A stretch of 53,873 bases of DNA from Flavobacteriaceae bacterium (GCA_002862715.1 PKDV01000079.1:1-53873); one strand, 5' to 3'. Counted from the first letter of the stretch, positions 10,270 to 20,857 are shown. Numbers and translations: made by a program. Notes: a model not told the origin generated them from the sequence alone.

Positions 10270-12957
10270 CTATTGAATAAAATCTTGTTGTTGTTTTCCT
10301 ACCTCATTAATTTTAAAATCTTGAAGTTTCTTTTTTAAACTATCAATTTTATTTTTTAACAAATTTAATTGGTTAGTGTCATTAATATTTTTTGGACTTA
10401 TGTTACCCTTTTTAATCGTTTTTGGTATTTCATCGAAAATAAATTGTTTTGACGACTTTTCTGTAACAAATTCCAAATAAGCTGGATCTGGTGTATTGAT
10501 TCCTTCACTTAGCAGTTCAGCCCTTACGCTAACCACTCCTGAATTTAAAGACGAACGCACAAGAGCTACTGACTCTCCCCAAAGAACTTTTTGGGGATTA
10601 ATACCTATATTTTCTTTTTCAATTAATGTACCTTCACCGCTAATAAAAAATTTTATGTATTCATCACTCAATCTTTTAATTCCACCGTCAACATCTGTCA
10701 AATAAGCAACAACTGGTGTAATATCACTACCATTTGCTATTGGTTGTATATTGCTATCATCAATCTTTAATAATAATTTTCTTTTTCTTCCAACTGGCCA
10801 TCTTTTATGTTCCGTTACTACTTTTCCATTTATAATACCTTCCGCCTTAATTACAGACTCAGGTGAGTATGAGCTATTAATTTTATTATATCCTTTTTTA
10901 TTTTTATTTCTCACGTCTGCATATTTAAAAACATTTCTAAAAATTACTGGAATACGTGGTACTGGACTTGTATTATCGATTGCTTTTTTTACACCAATTT
11001 CTTCTCCGTACATAGTTAATTTTACCTCTTCACAGTTTGTAAAAATAGTAACATCTTTAGGGGAAAAAGGAGTTAAAAGGTGAGCGATGTAAACAAATGG
11101 AGATGCTTGAACCCCCGGAACATTTTTAAGACCTTCATAAGGAATTAAACTCTTAAATAAATAATAAGAAAACTTTGGCTGGCGATATGCATCCATTATT
11201 CCACCCCAAAATGGATCAGGATGATAACCTCGTTGATGATCAAAAGGATGCCACATCGTAGCGCCTACTAATGATTTACTAGCTGCATATGACATTGTAA
11301 GCGAAGGCCAAGTTTTTAATTCACCTTTTTCAAACCATTCTTCTTTAAAATAATGTAGAGCCTGACGAATTTGGGCAGCCTCTCCCCACTGTTTTGCAAC
11401 CCTGCTAACAGAATTGTGATCAACCCAATTATCAACAAAATCACCCCACTCACGCTTAAAAATACTTTTTTTGGGATATTTTGGAATTTTGTCATTGGCA
11501 TATAACATATCAAAATAAGATTGGTTTTTACCTCTCATCTCACGTGCATCAGTTACAGTATACAATCGCTTGTAGGGAAATTCTTCCTTTGCAGCTTTTG
11601 TTGCTTGTTGGGCATATATTTCTGGAAAATGAGTTTCATTAGGAATTATCTCCCAAATGAAAATTGAAGGCCTGTTCCGTTCCAAACGAATTAATTTTCT
11701 AACATCACTTATCATTCTTTCCATGAAAATAGGTTCTTTATTCCAAAACTGCCAGCCAGGAATTGTTGCAATGAACAGAAGACCTAACTCGTCACATGCA
11801 TCCATAAATGCGGGGTCTTGAACATAATGAGCCGATCGAATCACACGCATACCTGACTGCCGAAGTTTTAAAGCATCTCTGTAATGAAGATTGTTTGGTA
11901 ATGCATGTCCTAAGTGTGCAAAATCTTGATGTCTATTTCCTCCAATTAATAGCTCAGGGTAAGATTTTCCATTTAAGTAGAACCCATCATCACCTCGCAT
12001 TTCAATGGTTCTTAGACCTATTCTTTTTTTAAACTTGTCTAAAAGTTCACCATTCGTACTTTTTATAGTTACATGTAAATCATGTAGTTGAGGATTGTCT
12101 GGTGTCCATAACTTTGGATTAGATATTTTAAAGTTTGAAATGTAATTAGTTGACTTGTTACTTTCAAGAACTATATTTTGTTTATTAGTAAAGACATCTA
12201 AACCTTTGTTGTCTAGAAGTCTTAATTCAACTAAAGCACTCTTCTTTTTTTCTTCATTTTTTATATTAATTGAGACTGAAACATCTATTGTCTTCTCATT
12301 TAAGTTATCGTAGTGAACTAATAAACCGCCTCCCCCAATTTTATCCTCTGCAAGTGGGTGAGTAACATATGTATTATTATGTACAATGAGCCAAGAATCT
12401 CTATAAATTCCTCCAAAATAAGTAAAGTCTAACAACTCTTGGGGTTTACCAGGTGGAAATGACTTGTCATTGCTATTATCTGCGCGTACTGCTACAACAT
12501 TAGGTTTTCCAAAATTTAAATAATTAGTTATATCAATGTGAACGGGGTAGTAACCGCTATAGTTTTCTTCTAATAAAACACCATTTATCCAAATTTTCGA
12601 TTTTCCCATAATGCCTTCAAAATGAAGCATTATTTTCTTTTTATTTAAATCATTATTTAAAGTAAAATGTTTGCGATACCAAGCTGGTCCTTGATAATTT
12701 ATGCTTCCGCTAGCGTTTAAAGGTAAAATCTCCAACCCATCTGGTAGATTTACAATATTCCATTTGCTATCATCATAATCGATTTTTTCAGCACCAATAA
12801 CATCTTTTTTTATAAATCGCCAACCTATATTAAAATCAATTGCTTGTCTTACACTTTTATCAGTTTCGTAAAAACCAGCAGTGGAAAATTCTGGGTTATA
12901 TTTTTGGGAAAAAACAATGCCACAAAAAATTAATGTTAAAAAAATTAATCTGTTCAT
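10270..12957 (-). CDS. Glycoside hydrolase family 2 (beta-galactosidase-like)
   Basis: GH2 jelly-roll WYRKHFTL...HFEGIMGKSKIWINGVLL, acid/base region RNRPSIFIWEIIPNE, candidate nucleophile region FKREWGD. Start moved from 13011 to the ATG at 12957 (MNRLIFLTLIFCGIVFSQ), removing overlap with the upstream gene. Confidence 0.88.
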   Translation of the reverse strand: MNRLIFLTLIFCGIVFSQKYNPEFSTAGFYETDKSVRQAIDFNIGWRFIKKDVIGAEKIDYDDSKWNIVNLPDGLEILPLNASGSINYQGPAWYRKHFTLNNDLNKKKIMLHFEGIMGKSKIWINGVLLEENYSGYYPVHIDITNYLNFGKPNVVAVRADNSNDKSFPPGKPQELLDFTYFGGIYRDSWLIVHNNTYVTHPLAEDKIGGGGLLVHYDNLNEKTIDVSVSINIKNEEKKKSALVELRLLDNKGLDVFTNKQNIVLESNKSTNYISNFKISNPKLWTPDNPQLHDLHVTIKSTNGELLDKFKKRIGLRTIEMRGDDGFYLNGKSYPELLIGGNRHQDFAHLGHALPNNLHYRDALKLRQSGMRVIRSAHYVQDPAFMDACDELGLLFIATIPGWQFWNKEPIFMERMISDVRKLIRLERNRPSIFIWEIIPNETHFPEIYAQQATKAAKEEFPYKRLYTVTDAREMRGKNQSYFDMLYANDKIPKYPKKSIFKREWGDFVDNWVDHNSVSRVAKQWGEAAQIRQALHYFKEEWFEKGELKTWPSLTMSYAASKSLVGATMWHPFDHQRGYHPDPFWGGIMDAYRQPKFSYYLFKSLIPYEGLKNVPGVQASPFVYIAHLLTPFSPKDVTIFTNCEEVKLTMYGEEIGVKKAIDNTSPVPRIPVIFRNVFKYADVRNKNKKGYNKINSSYSPESVIKAEGIINGKVVTEHKRWPVGRKRKLLLKIDDSNIQPIANGSDITPVVAYLTDVDGGIKRLSDEYIKFFISGEGTLIEKENIGINPQKVLWGESVALVRSSLNSGVVSVRAELLSEGINTPDPAYLEFVTEKSSKQFIFDEIPKTIKKGNISPKNINDTNQLNLLKNKIDSLKKKLQDFKINEVGKQQQDFIQ

Positions 12958-12961
12958 TTTA

Positions 12962-14371
12962 CTAAAAATTATCTGTCCTAAATGATGAAACTGGCAATCC
13001 ATTTCTTCCAAAAAGATTAGGAGTTATACAGTTTTTAAAACCATATCTTAATGCAATGGGAGAACTAACTTTGTCTGAGCTTATTATAATTTGTTGAACT
13101 TCACCATATACATTTGATAAAGTAACTTCAGCTGGATAAAAAATTTTGTCAGGTCCCGCAATTTCAAAATTTTTTGAGGGTTGGGTTTTATTTTTTATAA
13201 AAACTCTACTAGAAAATTCTAACACAATTTCATTATCACGAACAATCCAATCTTTTAATTTTGGTGAGCTATAATCAAAACCAACAAATCCATAATCCTT
13301 CGCCAAAGCAATATATGCAAGGCGTTTACCAACTTCTATTTTTTTTGAAGGGTGAATTTCCGAGCAATTACCAACATCAATAGTCACAACAATCTCGGCA
13401 TTTTTTAATGAATTACTAATTTTAAGTTGAGCTTCCCTTAAAAAAGCTGAGTTCATTTTACCGTAGTTGAAAGGAGCTATTTGAGCAAAGTAAAATGGCA
13501 AATCGTCTTCATTCCACTTGTTTCTCCAAGATGTAACCATTTTGTTAACAATTTCCTCATACATATTGTAGTTATGTCGGTTTGCTTCACCTTGATACCA
13601 CAAAAAACCCTTAATTCCATAACCTACAAAGGGGTTTAACATCGCATTGAATAGCACGCCAGGAGTTTTTTGAATTTGTTCAAATTTTTTATTACTTGCT
13701 TCTATTCCTAAATCATTCAAAGTTTTTTTATCTGTCCAAGCCTCAGCAGTTGATGAACCCCAAGCTGTTACAATAATGCCAATTGGCACATCTAATAAAT
13801 GTTCAATTTGCTTTGCAAAAAAATAAGCAACTGCGCTAAAGGAGCCAGTAGTTGATGGACTTGCATTTTCCCATTTTCCAGAAACATCCTGTAATGGCTT
13901 GAAACTAGCATTCTGTTGCACAGTAAAAAAACGAATCTTATCATTATTTGAATTTACAATCGCATTTAATCCTCCATTAACAAAATTTCCATCTAAACCA
14001 CCTTTTAATGGAACCTGCATATTGGACTGACCTGAGCAAATCCATACTTCACCAATCATCACATTTTTTATTAATACTTCTGACGAACCAGAAATAGATA
14101 TTTCGTATGGTCCTCCAGCGATAGGAGTTGTTAGCTGAACTTTCCATTCGCCATTATTCTGTGTAATTGCGCTTGAAGATTCACCCCAAGAACTAACAAT
14201 ATTTACTTTTATTCCAGCTATATCTTTTCCCCAAATATTAATATTTTTCTTTTGTTGCAACACCATGCCGTCACTAAAAAAAGATGCTACATTAGTCTGT
14301 GCCCATAAACATGTATTTCCAACGGCAAAAAAAATTATTAAAAAAAATTTTTTAATTATACAGTTTTTCAT
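12962..14371 (-). CDS. Sialate O-acetylesterase-like carbohydrate esterase (SGNH fold)
   Basis: FSDGMVLQQKKNINIWG, GEVWICSGQSNMQVPL (catalytic Ser block), GFLWYQGEANR, signal peptide; start set to the ATG at 14371. Confidence 0.88.
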   Translation of the reverse strand: MKNCIIKKFFLIIFFAVGNTCLWAQTNVASFFSDGMVLQQKKNINIWGKDIAGIKVNIVSSWGESSSAITQNNGEWKVQLTTPIAGGPYEISISGSSEVLIKNVMIGEVWICSGQSNMQVPLKGGLDGNFVNGGLNAIVNSNNDKIRFFTVQQNASFKPLQDVSGKWENASPSTTGSFSAVAYFFAKQIEHLLDVPIGIIVTAWGSSTAEAWTDKKTLNDLGIEASNKKFEQIQKTPGVLFNAMLNPFVGYGIKGFLWYQGEANRHNYNMYEEIVNKMVTSWRNKWNEDDLPFYFAQIAPFNYGKMNSAFLREAQLKISNSLKNAEIVVTIDVGNCSEIHPSKKIEVGKRLAYIALAKDYGFVGFDYSSPKLKDWIVRDNEIVLEFSSRVFIKNKTQPSKNFEIAGPDKIFYPAEVTLSNVYGEVQQIIISSDKVSSPIALRYGFKNCITPNLFGRNGLPVSSFRTDNF

Positions 14372-14468
14372 TTTGTAGAAAATCAAGCTAAATACTTGTT
14401 AAATTTAGATAATATCTGAAAAATTTAATATAAATCATTTTATAAATTTGGATATAAATAATTATTTT

Positions 14469-15995
14469 ATGAAATCACGTGTTAATGTTTTAATAATATT
14501 TTTATCAATTTTACTGTCAGGTTGTAAAAATGAAAATCAGATTCCCAATATTATTATAATCTACACTGATGATTTGGGTTATGGTGATGTCGGGGTTTAC
14601 GGAGCTAAGGAAATTAGTACACCAAATATGGATTTTTTGGCAAAGAATGGTGTTCAATTCACTCAAGGATACGCATCTTCAGCAACATGTACTCCAAGTA
14701 GATATGCCCTTCTAACTGGTACTTATCCTTGGAAAGAAAAAAAAGCAAGAATTCTTCCTGGCACAGCACCCTTAATTATTGATACAACACAAATGACACT
14801 ACCAAAAATGCTTAAACAACAGGGTTATGAAACTGCAGTAATAGGAAAATGGCATCTTGGACTTGGAACTGGAAAAGTAGATTGGAATAACCATATTACA
14901 CCAGGACCAAACGAAGTAGGTTTTGATTACTCTTATATCATGGCTGCAACTCAAGATAGGGTACCCACTGTTTACATTGAAAACGGTTACGTTGATGGCT
15001 TGGATACATCTGACCCAATTGAAATCAGCTATCAAAAAAATTTTGAAGGACAGCCCACAGGTAAAAACAATCCTGAGTTACTTTCAATGATGTGGCACCA
15101 CGGTCATAATAGTAGCATTGTCAACGGTATTCCGAGAATAGGGTTTATGAAGGGTGGTGACTCAGCAAAGTGGAGTGATATTGATATGGCAGACCATTTT
15201 TTGAATAAAGTCAAACTATATGTTAAATCAAAAAAAGAAAAACCATTCTTTTTGTACTACGGTATGCAACAGCCCCACGTACCTCGTACTCCACACCCGC
15301 GTTTTATTGGAGCAACTTCATTAGGGCCTCGAGGCGATGTAATTGCCGAAGCTGATTGGTGCATTGGTGAATTAATAAAAACACTCAAAGAAGAAAATAT
15401 TATTGAAAACACTCTTATTATTTTTTCAAGTGACAATGGTCCAGTTTTAAATGATGGTTACTATGACGACGCAGTAGAAAAAAATGGAAACCACACACCT
15501 GCAGGTGTTTTACGTGGTGGAAAATATAGTTTGTTTGAAGCAGGTACTAGGGTTCCATTTATAACTTATTGGAAAGGAAAAATAATGCCAAAAAAATCTA
15601 ATTCACTTGTTAGTCAGTTAGATTTATTTTCATCCTTGGCAAAATTGACAGGTAGTGATTTAAGGGCTGACGATAGTATTGATTTAATGGATACATTCAT
15701 GGGTAAGAGTGATGAAGGTCGTTCAGAACTAATTCTAGAAGCAACCACCAGAACTGCTTTTAGAAGTGGTAATTGGGTTATGATTCCTCCATATAGAGGT
15801 CCCGCTGTATTAAAAGCTGTTAATATTGAAATAGCTAACAGTCAAAAATATCAGCTATATAATTTATCTAATGATATTAGTCAAAAAGTAAATCTTGCCG
15901 AATCGGAGCCTGAAAAGCTTCAAGAAATGAATTCAAGATTTACAGAAATAAGAGGAGAAGGATATAATCAAATAAAAAAATTAGAACTTAAGTAG
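14469..15995 (+). CDS. Arylsulfatase, S1 family, predicted lipoprotein
   Basis: IIYTDDLGYGDVGVYGAKEISTPNMD, SATCTPSRYALLTG, GKWHLGLG, SSDNGPV; lipobox LLSGC. ORF-track start at 14448 is a TTG; the ATG at 14469 precedes the signal peptide. Confidence 0.92.
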   Translation: MKSRVNVLIIFLSILLSGCKNENQIPNIIIIYTDDLGYGDVGVYGAKEISTPNMDFLAKNGVQFTQGYASSATCTPSRYALLTGTYPWKEKKARILPGTAPLIIDTTQMTLPKMLKQQGYETAVIGKWHLGLGTGKVDWNNHITPGPNEVGFDYSYIMAATQDRVPTVYIENGYVDGLDTSDPIEISYQKNFEGQPTGKNNPELLSMMWHHGHNSSIVNGIPRIGFMKGGDSAKWSDIDMADHFLNKVKLYVKSKKEKPFFLYYGMQQPHVPRTPHPRFIGATSLGPRGDVIAEADWCIGELIKTLKEENIIENTLIIFSSDNGPVLNDGYYDDAVEKNGNHTPAGVLRGGKYSLFEAGTRVPFITYWKGKIMPKKSNSLVSQLDLFSSLAKLTGSDLRADDSIDLMDTFMGKSDEGRSELILEATTRTAFRSGNWVMIPPYRGPAVLKAVNIEIANSQKYQLYNLSNDISQKVNLAESEPEKLQEMNSRFTEIRGEGYNQIKKLELK

Positions 15996-16665
15996 ATTTA
16001 ATTTTCTTAATTACTTTAAGTACATTTTGCACATCATTTTTTAACTTACTATAGTTTCGTTTTTTTATAATTTCTTTGCTAATAAGTTTAGATCCCATGC
16101 CTACACAAAATGCACCGGAATCAAACCAAGATTTTAAATTTTCCTCATCTGGACTAACCCCGCCTGTAGGCATGACATTAGTCCAAGGCTGAGGGCCTTT
16201 AATAGCCTTGATAAAGCTGGGACCATAAGTTCCTCCAGGAAATAATTTTACAATTTCACACCCTAATTCCTCAGCTCTCGCAATTTCGGTTAATGAACCG
16301 CAACCAGGGGACCAAAGTACCTTGCGTCGATTACAAGTTATAGCAATATCCTTTCTAAAAACCGGTGTTACAACAAAGTTTGCACCTAAATTTATGTAGA
16401 GAGATGCTTGTGAAGCATCTGTAATTGAACCAACGCCAATTATCATTCCAGGCAATTTCTCAGACGCGTATTTAACAAGAGGTCCAAATACTTCATGCGC
16501 AAAGTCTCCTCTTGATGTAAATTCTAAAAGTCTAGATCCTCCATTATAACATGCATCAAGTATCGCTTTAGCGACATCTAAATCATTATGAAAAAAAAGC
16601 GGTACCATTCCATTTTCTTTCATTGTATTTATTACTTGTAAACGAGAATATTTAGACATACGCAT
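15988..16665 (-). CDS. KDPG/KDPGal-type aldolase (2-keto-3-deoxy-6-phospho-sugar-acid aldolase)
   Basis: Eda-like: RLLEFTSRGD (catalytic Glu/Arg region), NFVVTPVF, EIVKLFPGG (Schiff-base Lys), MPTGGVSPDEEN. Confidence 0.9.
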   Translation of the reverse strand: MRMSKYSRLQVINTMKENGMVPLFFHNDLDVAKAILDACYNGGSRLLEFTSRGDFAHEVFGPLVKYASEKLPGMIIGVGSITDASQASLYINLGANFVVTPVFRKDIAITCNRRKVLWSPGCGSLTEIARAEELGCEIVKLFPGGTYGPSFIKAIKGPQPWTNVMPTGGVSPDEENLKSWFDSGAFCVGMGSKLISKEIIKKRNYSKLKNDVQNVLKVIKKIKST

Positions 16666-16700
16666 TAAAATTATTTTGTAAAAATATAAATTATGAACAT

Positions 16701-17747
16701 TTATCGTGATACTCTACCGGAAGCATCACCACTCATCAATTTTTTGACTTCATCTACACTTACAAGATTTGCGTCTCCTTTAATTGTGTGTTTTAAACAA
16801 GATGCAGCTACAGCAAAGTCCAAAGCATGCTGGTCATCATCTGGAAACATGAGCATTCCATATATTAACCCACCCATAAAGGAATCTCCCCCACCAACTC
16901 TGTCAACGATATCAGTAATTTGGTATTTTACAGTCTTACACATTCTTTTTCCGTCGTAGAGAATTCCAGCCCAAGAATTGTGAGATGCTGAAATTGAGCC
17001 TCGAAGAGTAGTTATAACTTTCTTGGCTCTTGGAAATTTTTTCATCATCTGCTCACAAACAGATAAAAAAGCATCCGCTTCAATATTTTGTCCTTGAGTT
17101 TGTACTTTTAGTCCCATAGGTTTAATTCCAAAATGCATTTCTGCATCTTCTTCATTCCCTAAAATAATATCACAATATGATGTCAACATATTCATGGTAG
17201 CTTCTCTAGTACTGTCATCACAGTATTTCCATAATTTTGCACGGTAATTTAAATCTGTAGATACTGTAATCCCTTTTTTAGTTGCTATTTTGACAGCTTC
17301 AAGACAAGTATCAGCCGCTGATTGAGAAATAGCTGGGGTGATTCCTGTCCAATGAAACCATTGTGCACCATCAAAGACTTTATCCCAATCAACCATTTTA
17401 GGTTTGATTTCAGACATTGATGAATTAGCGCGATCATAAATAACTTTACTACCCCTGCTAACAGCACCTGTTTCTAAAAAATATATTCCGAGTCTATTTC
17501 CTCCTTTAAGTATAAATTTTGTATCAACTCCCCTTTTACGCATTTCCATTAAAGCGCACTCACCAATGTCATTATTTGGAATGCGACTAACAAAACTTAC
17601 TGGAATGCCATAATTTGCCAGAGAAACAGCAACATTAGATTCTCCTCCGCCATATACTATATCAAATGAACTGGATTGAGAAAAACGTAAAAAACCTGGT
17701 GGTGCCAAGCGCAGCATAATCTCACCGAAAGTCACTACTTTTTTCAT
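16701..17747 (-). CDS. 2-keto-3-deoxy-sugar-acid kinase (PfkB family, KDG-kinase-like)
   Basis: PfkB-type: MKKVVTFGEIMLRLAPPGFLRFSQ, GGGESNVAVSLANYG, C-terminal RVGGGDSFMGGLIYG; located next to the aldolase. Confidence 0.9.
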   Translation of the reverse strand: MKKVVTFGEIMLRLAPPGFLRFSQSSSFDIVYGGGESNVAVSLANYGIPVSFVSRIPNNDIGECALMEMRKRGVDTKFILKGGNRLGIYFLETGAVSRGSKVIYDRANSSMSEIKPKMVDWDKVFDGAQWFHWTGITPAISQSAADTCLEAVKIATKKGITVSTDLNYRAKLWKYCDDSTREATMNMLTSYCDIILGNEEDAEMHFGIKPMGLKVQTQGQNIEADAFLSVCEQMMKKFPRAKKVITTLRGSISASHNSWAGILYDGKRMCKTVKYQITDIVDRVGGGDSFMGGLIYGMLMFPDDDQHALDFAVAASCLKHTIKGDANLVSVDEVKKLMSGDASGRVSR

Positions 17748-20690
17748 TTACTTCCTATTTATATAATTAATCATATTTTTTAATATAATTTCAGCTACTG
17801 GATCGCTGTTTAAATTATTTATTATATCAAAGGTAGAGAAAAGCATTGTTCCTTTTCCATGTTTAGTTTCTAAAATATTTGCTCCAAACCAAACATCCCC
17901 AGGACCTGGGTAATGGCGAAGCATTAAATCTAAGTTTTGAAAATGATCATAACTAACTACACCAGAAATAATATCTCCTTCTTGCATCATCATGGTTGTT
18001 TTGGGATGAACATTTTGGTAAACCTCTTGCATAATTATCCCAGTGGGTAATCCTTTAAAAATAGGATGTTTTTTTATCATATGGGGTTTGCCTGCCCAAA
18101 GTCCCAATGTTGTTCCCTTATTTAACATATTTGCTGAGAAAGGTAATCCTTCAACAGTATTGTATTCAAACTTTCTTCCAAAATAAGGCGGTACATTTCC
18201 AGGAACATCCAATACAATTAGATTGCTCCCTTTAATAACTTTATTTTTTGCTTCTTTTATAAGACTAATGAAATTATTTCTTTTTTTATTCTTCGGACTA
18301 ACTCCAGCTAAAATTAAACCTTGTTCATTTATACCAGAACTAAAATCAACAAAGGGTATTTTTTTTTGAATCAAAAAATTCCTTAAATCACCTTGAAAAT
18401 CGATTAACTGAATGGGACTATAGTTGTTAAAATCTTCAGGTTTAAAAATGTCAAAATCAAAGCTATTTTTAGCGATTAAGTTTCCTTTAAAATCATTGAG
18501 TTTAACATCAGCCTTAAAACTACCTTCAAGTCCTAACATATCAATTTCCTCACTTAAATAATTGGTTATGCCGTGAGATAAGGGCTTTATAACTTCTTTC
18601 TTAAAAATAATGTTTCCAGAACTATCAAAAATTTTTAAATGAATTTTTGATTTTATTTTTTGACTTTCATTAACTCCTACAATTTCTATTTTAGGTTTTG
18701 TATTCTTGTAATTATTTCTTGGTATTACTCGTAAAGTGATTATTTGCTCTTGATTTGCTTCTTTTGTCAACTCATAAACATCTGTTTTAGGATTACGCCA
18801 AAGATCTAACAGACCCGCACCAATTATCCAATCACCAGATGTTAAAGCGTGTACACAATAACCAATTACATTGGGGTTCGATCGTGTAGCTTCCAACAAT
18901 CTTTTATTTGCTTTTCCATGTGCACTTTGTTGTGCTAAACAAAAATCTTCAAATGATTTGAATAAAACATCAAAACCTGTTTTTTTCAACATTTGTCCTA
19001 ATTCATTCTCAAGTCTTAGATGATAACGCATTGGTGGTGTTAGAGGATTACCTTTTTCTTTAAATTCTAAATTATTTTTTGGAAGATTAGGTAAACTCCC
19101 ATAACCAAGTTCAGAAACAAAAGATAATTGCCCTGGAACAACATTTTTTCCAGGTATTTTTATACCCGCAAGACCTTTTTCATTTAACTCTTCTACTGTA
19201 TATCCAATGTTGGCATAACCATCATAGATACTCTGAGTTATTTGAGATCCAGAATAATCATGAATGTCATTAAAGAGATTCCCAGTTTTTTCATAAGGTA
19301 AATACATCCTAGCCCCCTTGGCCCATCCGCCTGATTCATCTAATATAAGTCTGGTAGGATCTAATTCACGTGCTTTAATTGACATTGGTCTTAACATTTG
19401 AATCATTACTGGTTGAATCAACTCATTAAATAACTCCCACATTACAATTGATGTACGATTTCTATCTTTTAAAATTGTTTTTGTTAATTCATTTTCTACT
19501 CGCATTGGTAGATAAGCCGATTGGATTGGACGATTCATACATTCAATTGCTAAACTACCAACAGTTAATATACCTAATTCATCTGCCAGGTCAAGCCACA
19601 TTTTTGATGCTGGTTTTCTCCATGGTCTAATCATATTAAAACCAGCATCCTTAGCAAGTTGAATTTCTTTTTTTACCATTTCTTTCGAATCTGGATAAGC
19701 CAAACCAACAGGATATAAACCTTCAAAAAAAGTTGCTTTAAGATAAAATGGTTTATTATTTAAATAAAATTGATTGTTTTCTATTGTAAACTTTCTCATA
19801 CCAAACTTGTGTGACCATTTATCACTGATATTATTTTTAGATTGGATAATTATATCAATCGAATATAAATAAGGGTTGGTAGGAGACCAAAATACTTGAT
19901 TTGGTATTTTTAAATTAGTTTCTAGATTATTATTTCCTGGACTTAAGTCATATTCTAAGGACGTAGAAATAATTGAATTTCCATCTTTATCATTAACAAT
20001 AATCGAAATATTGTTAGTTTGTTTTTCATATTTATGATTGAATAATTTTAAATCCAGAGTAATGGAAGACTTATCAATATTTGGTTGAATAAAAACATCC
20101 TGAATTGTAGTATTGCCTCTGCGTTGTATCCATACGTCCTGCCAAATTCCTCCTGTGATTGCACCTCTCCATTGCGGTACTTCCATTCTTCCCATTTCAT
20201 CAATTCGTTGATCAGTCATAAGAATGGGGCCTACAACTCTAATAATTAAAGAATTTAATTCGCCAGCTTTAAGAACTTGATTAATTTGAAAAGAAAAAGG
20301 AGTAAATCCACCCTCATGAATTCCAACGGCTTGGTCATTTACCCATACTTCAGTCTTATAATTAACTGCCTCAAAATGTAATGTAATAATACCTTTTTCC
20401 CATGATTTAGGAACTTGAAACATTTTTTTGTAAAATACTACTCCTTCGTAATCTTTTTTTAATGTCTCCCAATGATTTGGAATTTGAATTCGGGTTTTAT
20501 TTTCTTGATTATCAAAAATATTTTTTAAAAACCATTTTTCGGTTGCTCCAACATTTTTTTCATCAAAAATTATGGCCCACTCTCCATTAAGAGATTGCTT
20601 TTCTATTTGATTTATTTTTTGTGATGAAAGTTGAAATGAAATAGATAAAAATGAAACTAAAATAACTTTAAAAAATGTCTGGCAATTCAT
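17748..20690 (-). CDS. Glycoside hydrolase family 2 with additional C-terminal domain
   Basis: NGEWAIIFDEKNVGATEKW, VWVNDQAVGIHEGGFTPFSF, acid/base RNRTSIVMWELFNE, candidate nucleophile FVSELGYG; signal peptide. Stop codon abuts the kinase start codon. Confidence 0.9.
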   Translation of the reverse strand: MNCQTFFKVILVSFLSISFQLSSQKINQIEKQSLNGEWAIIFDEKNVGATEKWFLKNIFDNQENKTRIQIPNHWETLKKDYEGVVFYKKMFQVPKSWEKGIITLHFEAVNYKTEVWVNDQAVGIHEGGFTPFSFQINQVLKAGELNSLIIRVVGPILMTDQRIDEMGRMEVPQWRGAITGGIWQDVWIQRRGNTTIQDVFIQPNIDKSSITLDLKLFNHKYEKQTNNISIIVNDKDGNSIISTSLEYDLSPGNNNLETNLKIPNQVFWSPTNPYLYSIDIIIQSKNNISDKWSHKFGMRKFTIENNQFYLNNKPFYLKATFFEGLYPVGLAYPDSKEMVKKEIQLAKDAGFNMIRPWRKPASKMWLDLADELGILTVGSLAIECMNRPIQSAYLPMRVENELTKTILKDRNRTSIVMWELFNELIQPVMIQMLRPMSIKARELDPTRLILDESGGWAKGARMYLPYEKTGNLFNDIHDYSGSQITQSIYDGYANIGYTVEELNEKGLAGIKIPGKNVVPGQLSFVSELGYGSLPNLPKNNLEFKEKGNPLTPPMRYHLRLENELGQMLKKTGFDVLFKSFEDFCLAQQSAHGKANKRLLEATRSNPNVIGYCVHALTSGDWIIGAGLLDLWRNPKTDVYELTKEANQEQIITLRVIPRNNYKNTKPKIEIVGVNESQKIKSKIHLKIFDSSGNIIFKKEVIKPLSHGITNYLSEEIDMLGLEGSFKADVKLNDFKGNLIAKNSFDFDIFKPEDFNNYSPIQLIDFQGDLRNFLIQKKIPFVDFSSGINEQGLILAGVSPKNKKRNNFISLIKEAKNKVIKGSNLIVLDVPGNVPPYFGRKFEYNTVEGLPFSANMLNKGTTLGLWAGKPHMIKKHPIFKGLPTGIIMQEVYQNVHPKTTMMMQEGDIISGVVSYDHFQNLDLMLRHYPGPGDVWFGANILETKHGKGTMLFSTFDIINNLNSDPVAEIILKNMINYINRK

Positions 20691-20857
20691 TAAATCGAAA
20701 TAAATAATTTAAGCTAAAAAATATTTGTTAATATAATAAATTACATTTTCAATGCATTTGATTAGAAATCAAGATTACGAAATAGTTAATTTTTGGGTAT
20801 ATTGTGGTAATAATTTCGTAAATTTTAATGCGTATATATGATAAATTTGAAATATTA

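Noticed and set aside
14443-14450. TAAATTTG, matching the flavobacterial -7 consensus TAnnTTTG, near the sulfatase start; similar matches at 20842-20849 (susC) and 43850-43857 (hydrolase)
   Set aside because: No properly spaced -33 TTG found for any of them, and such words are expected by chance in this AT-rich DNA; suggestive only.
18871-18890. TTGGGGTTCGATC resembling a tRNA T-loop, considered as a possible att fragment
   Set aside because: Short match inside the GH2 coding sequence with no further tRNA similarity.
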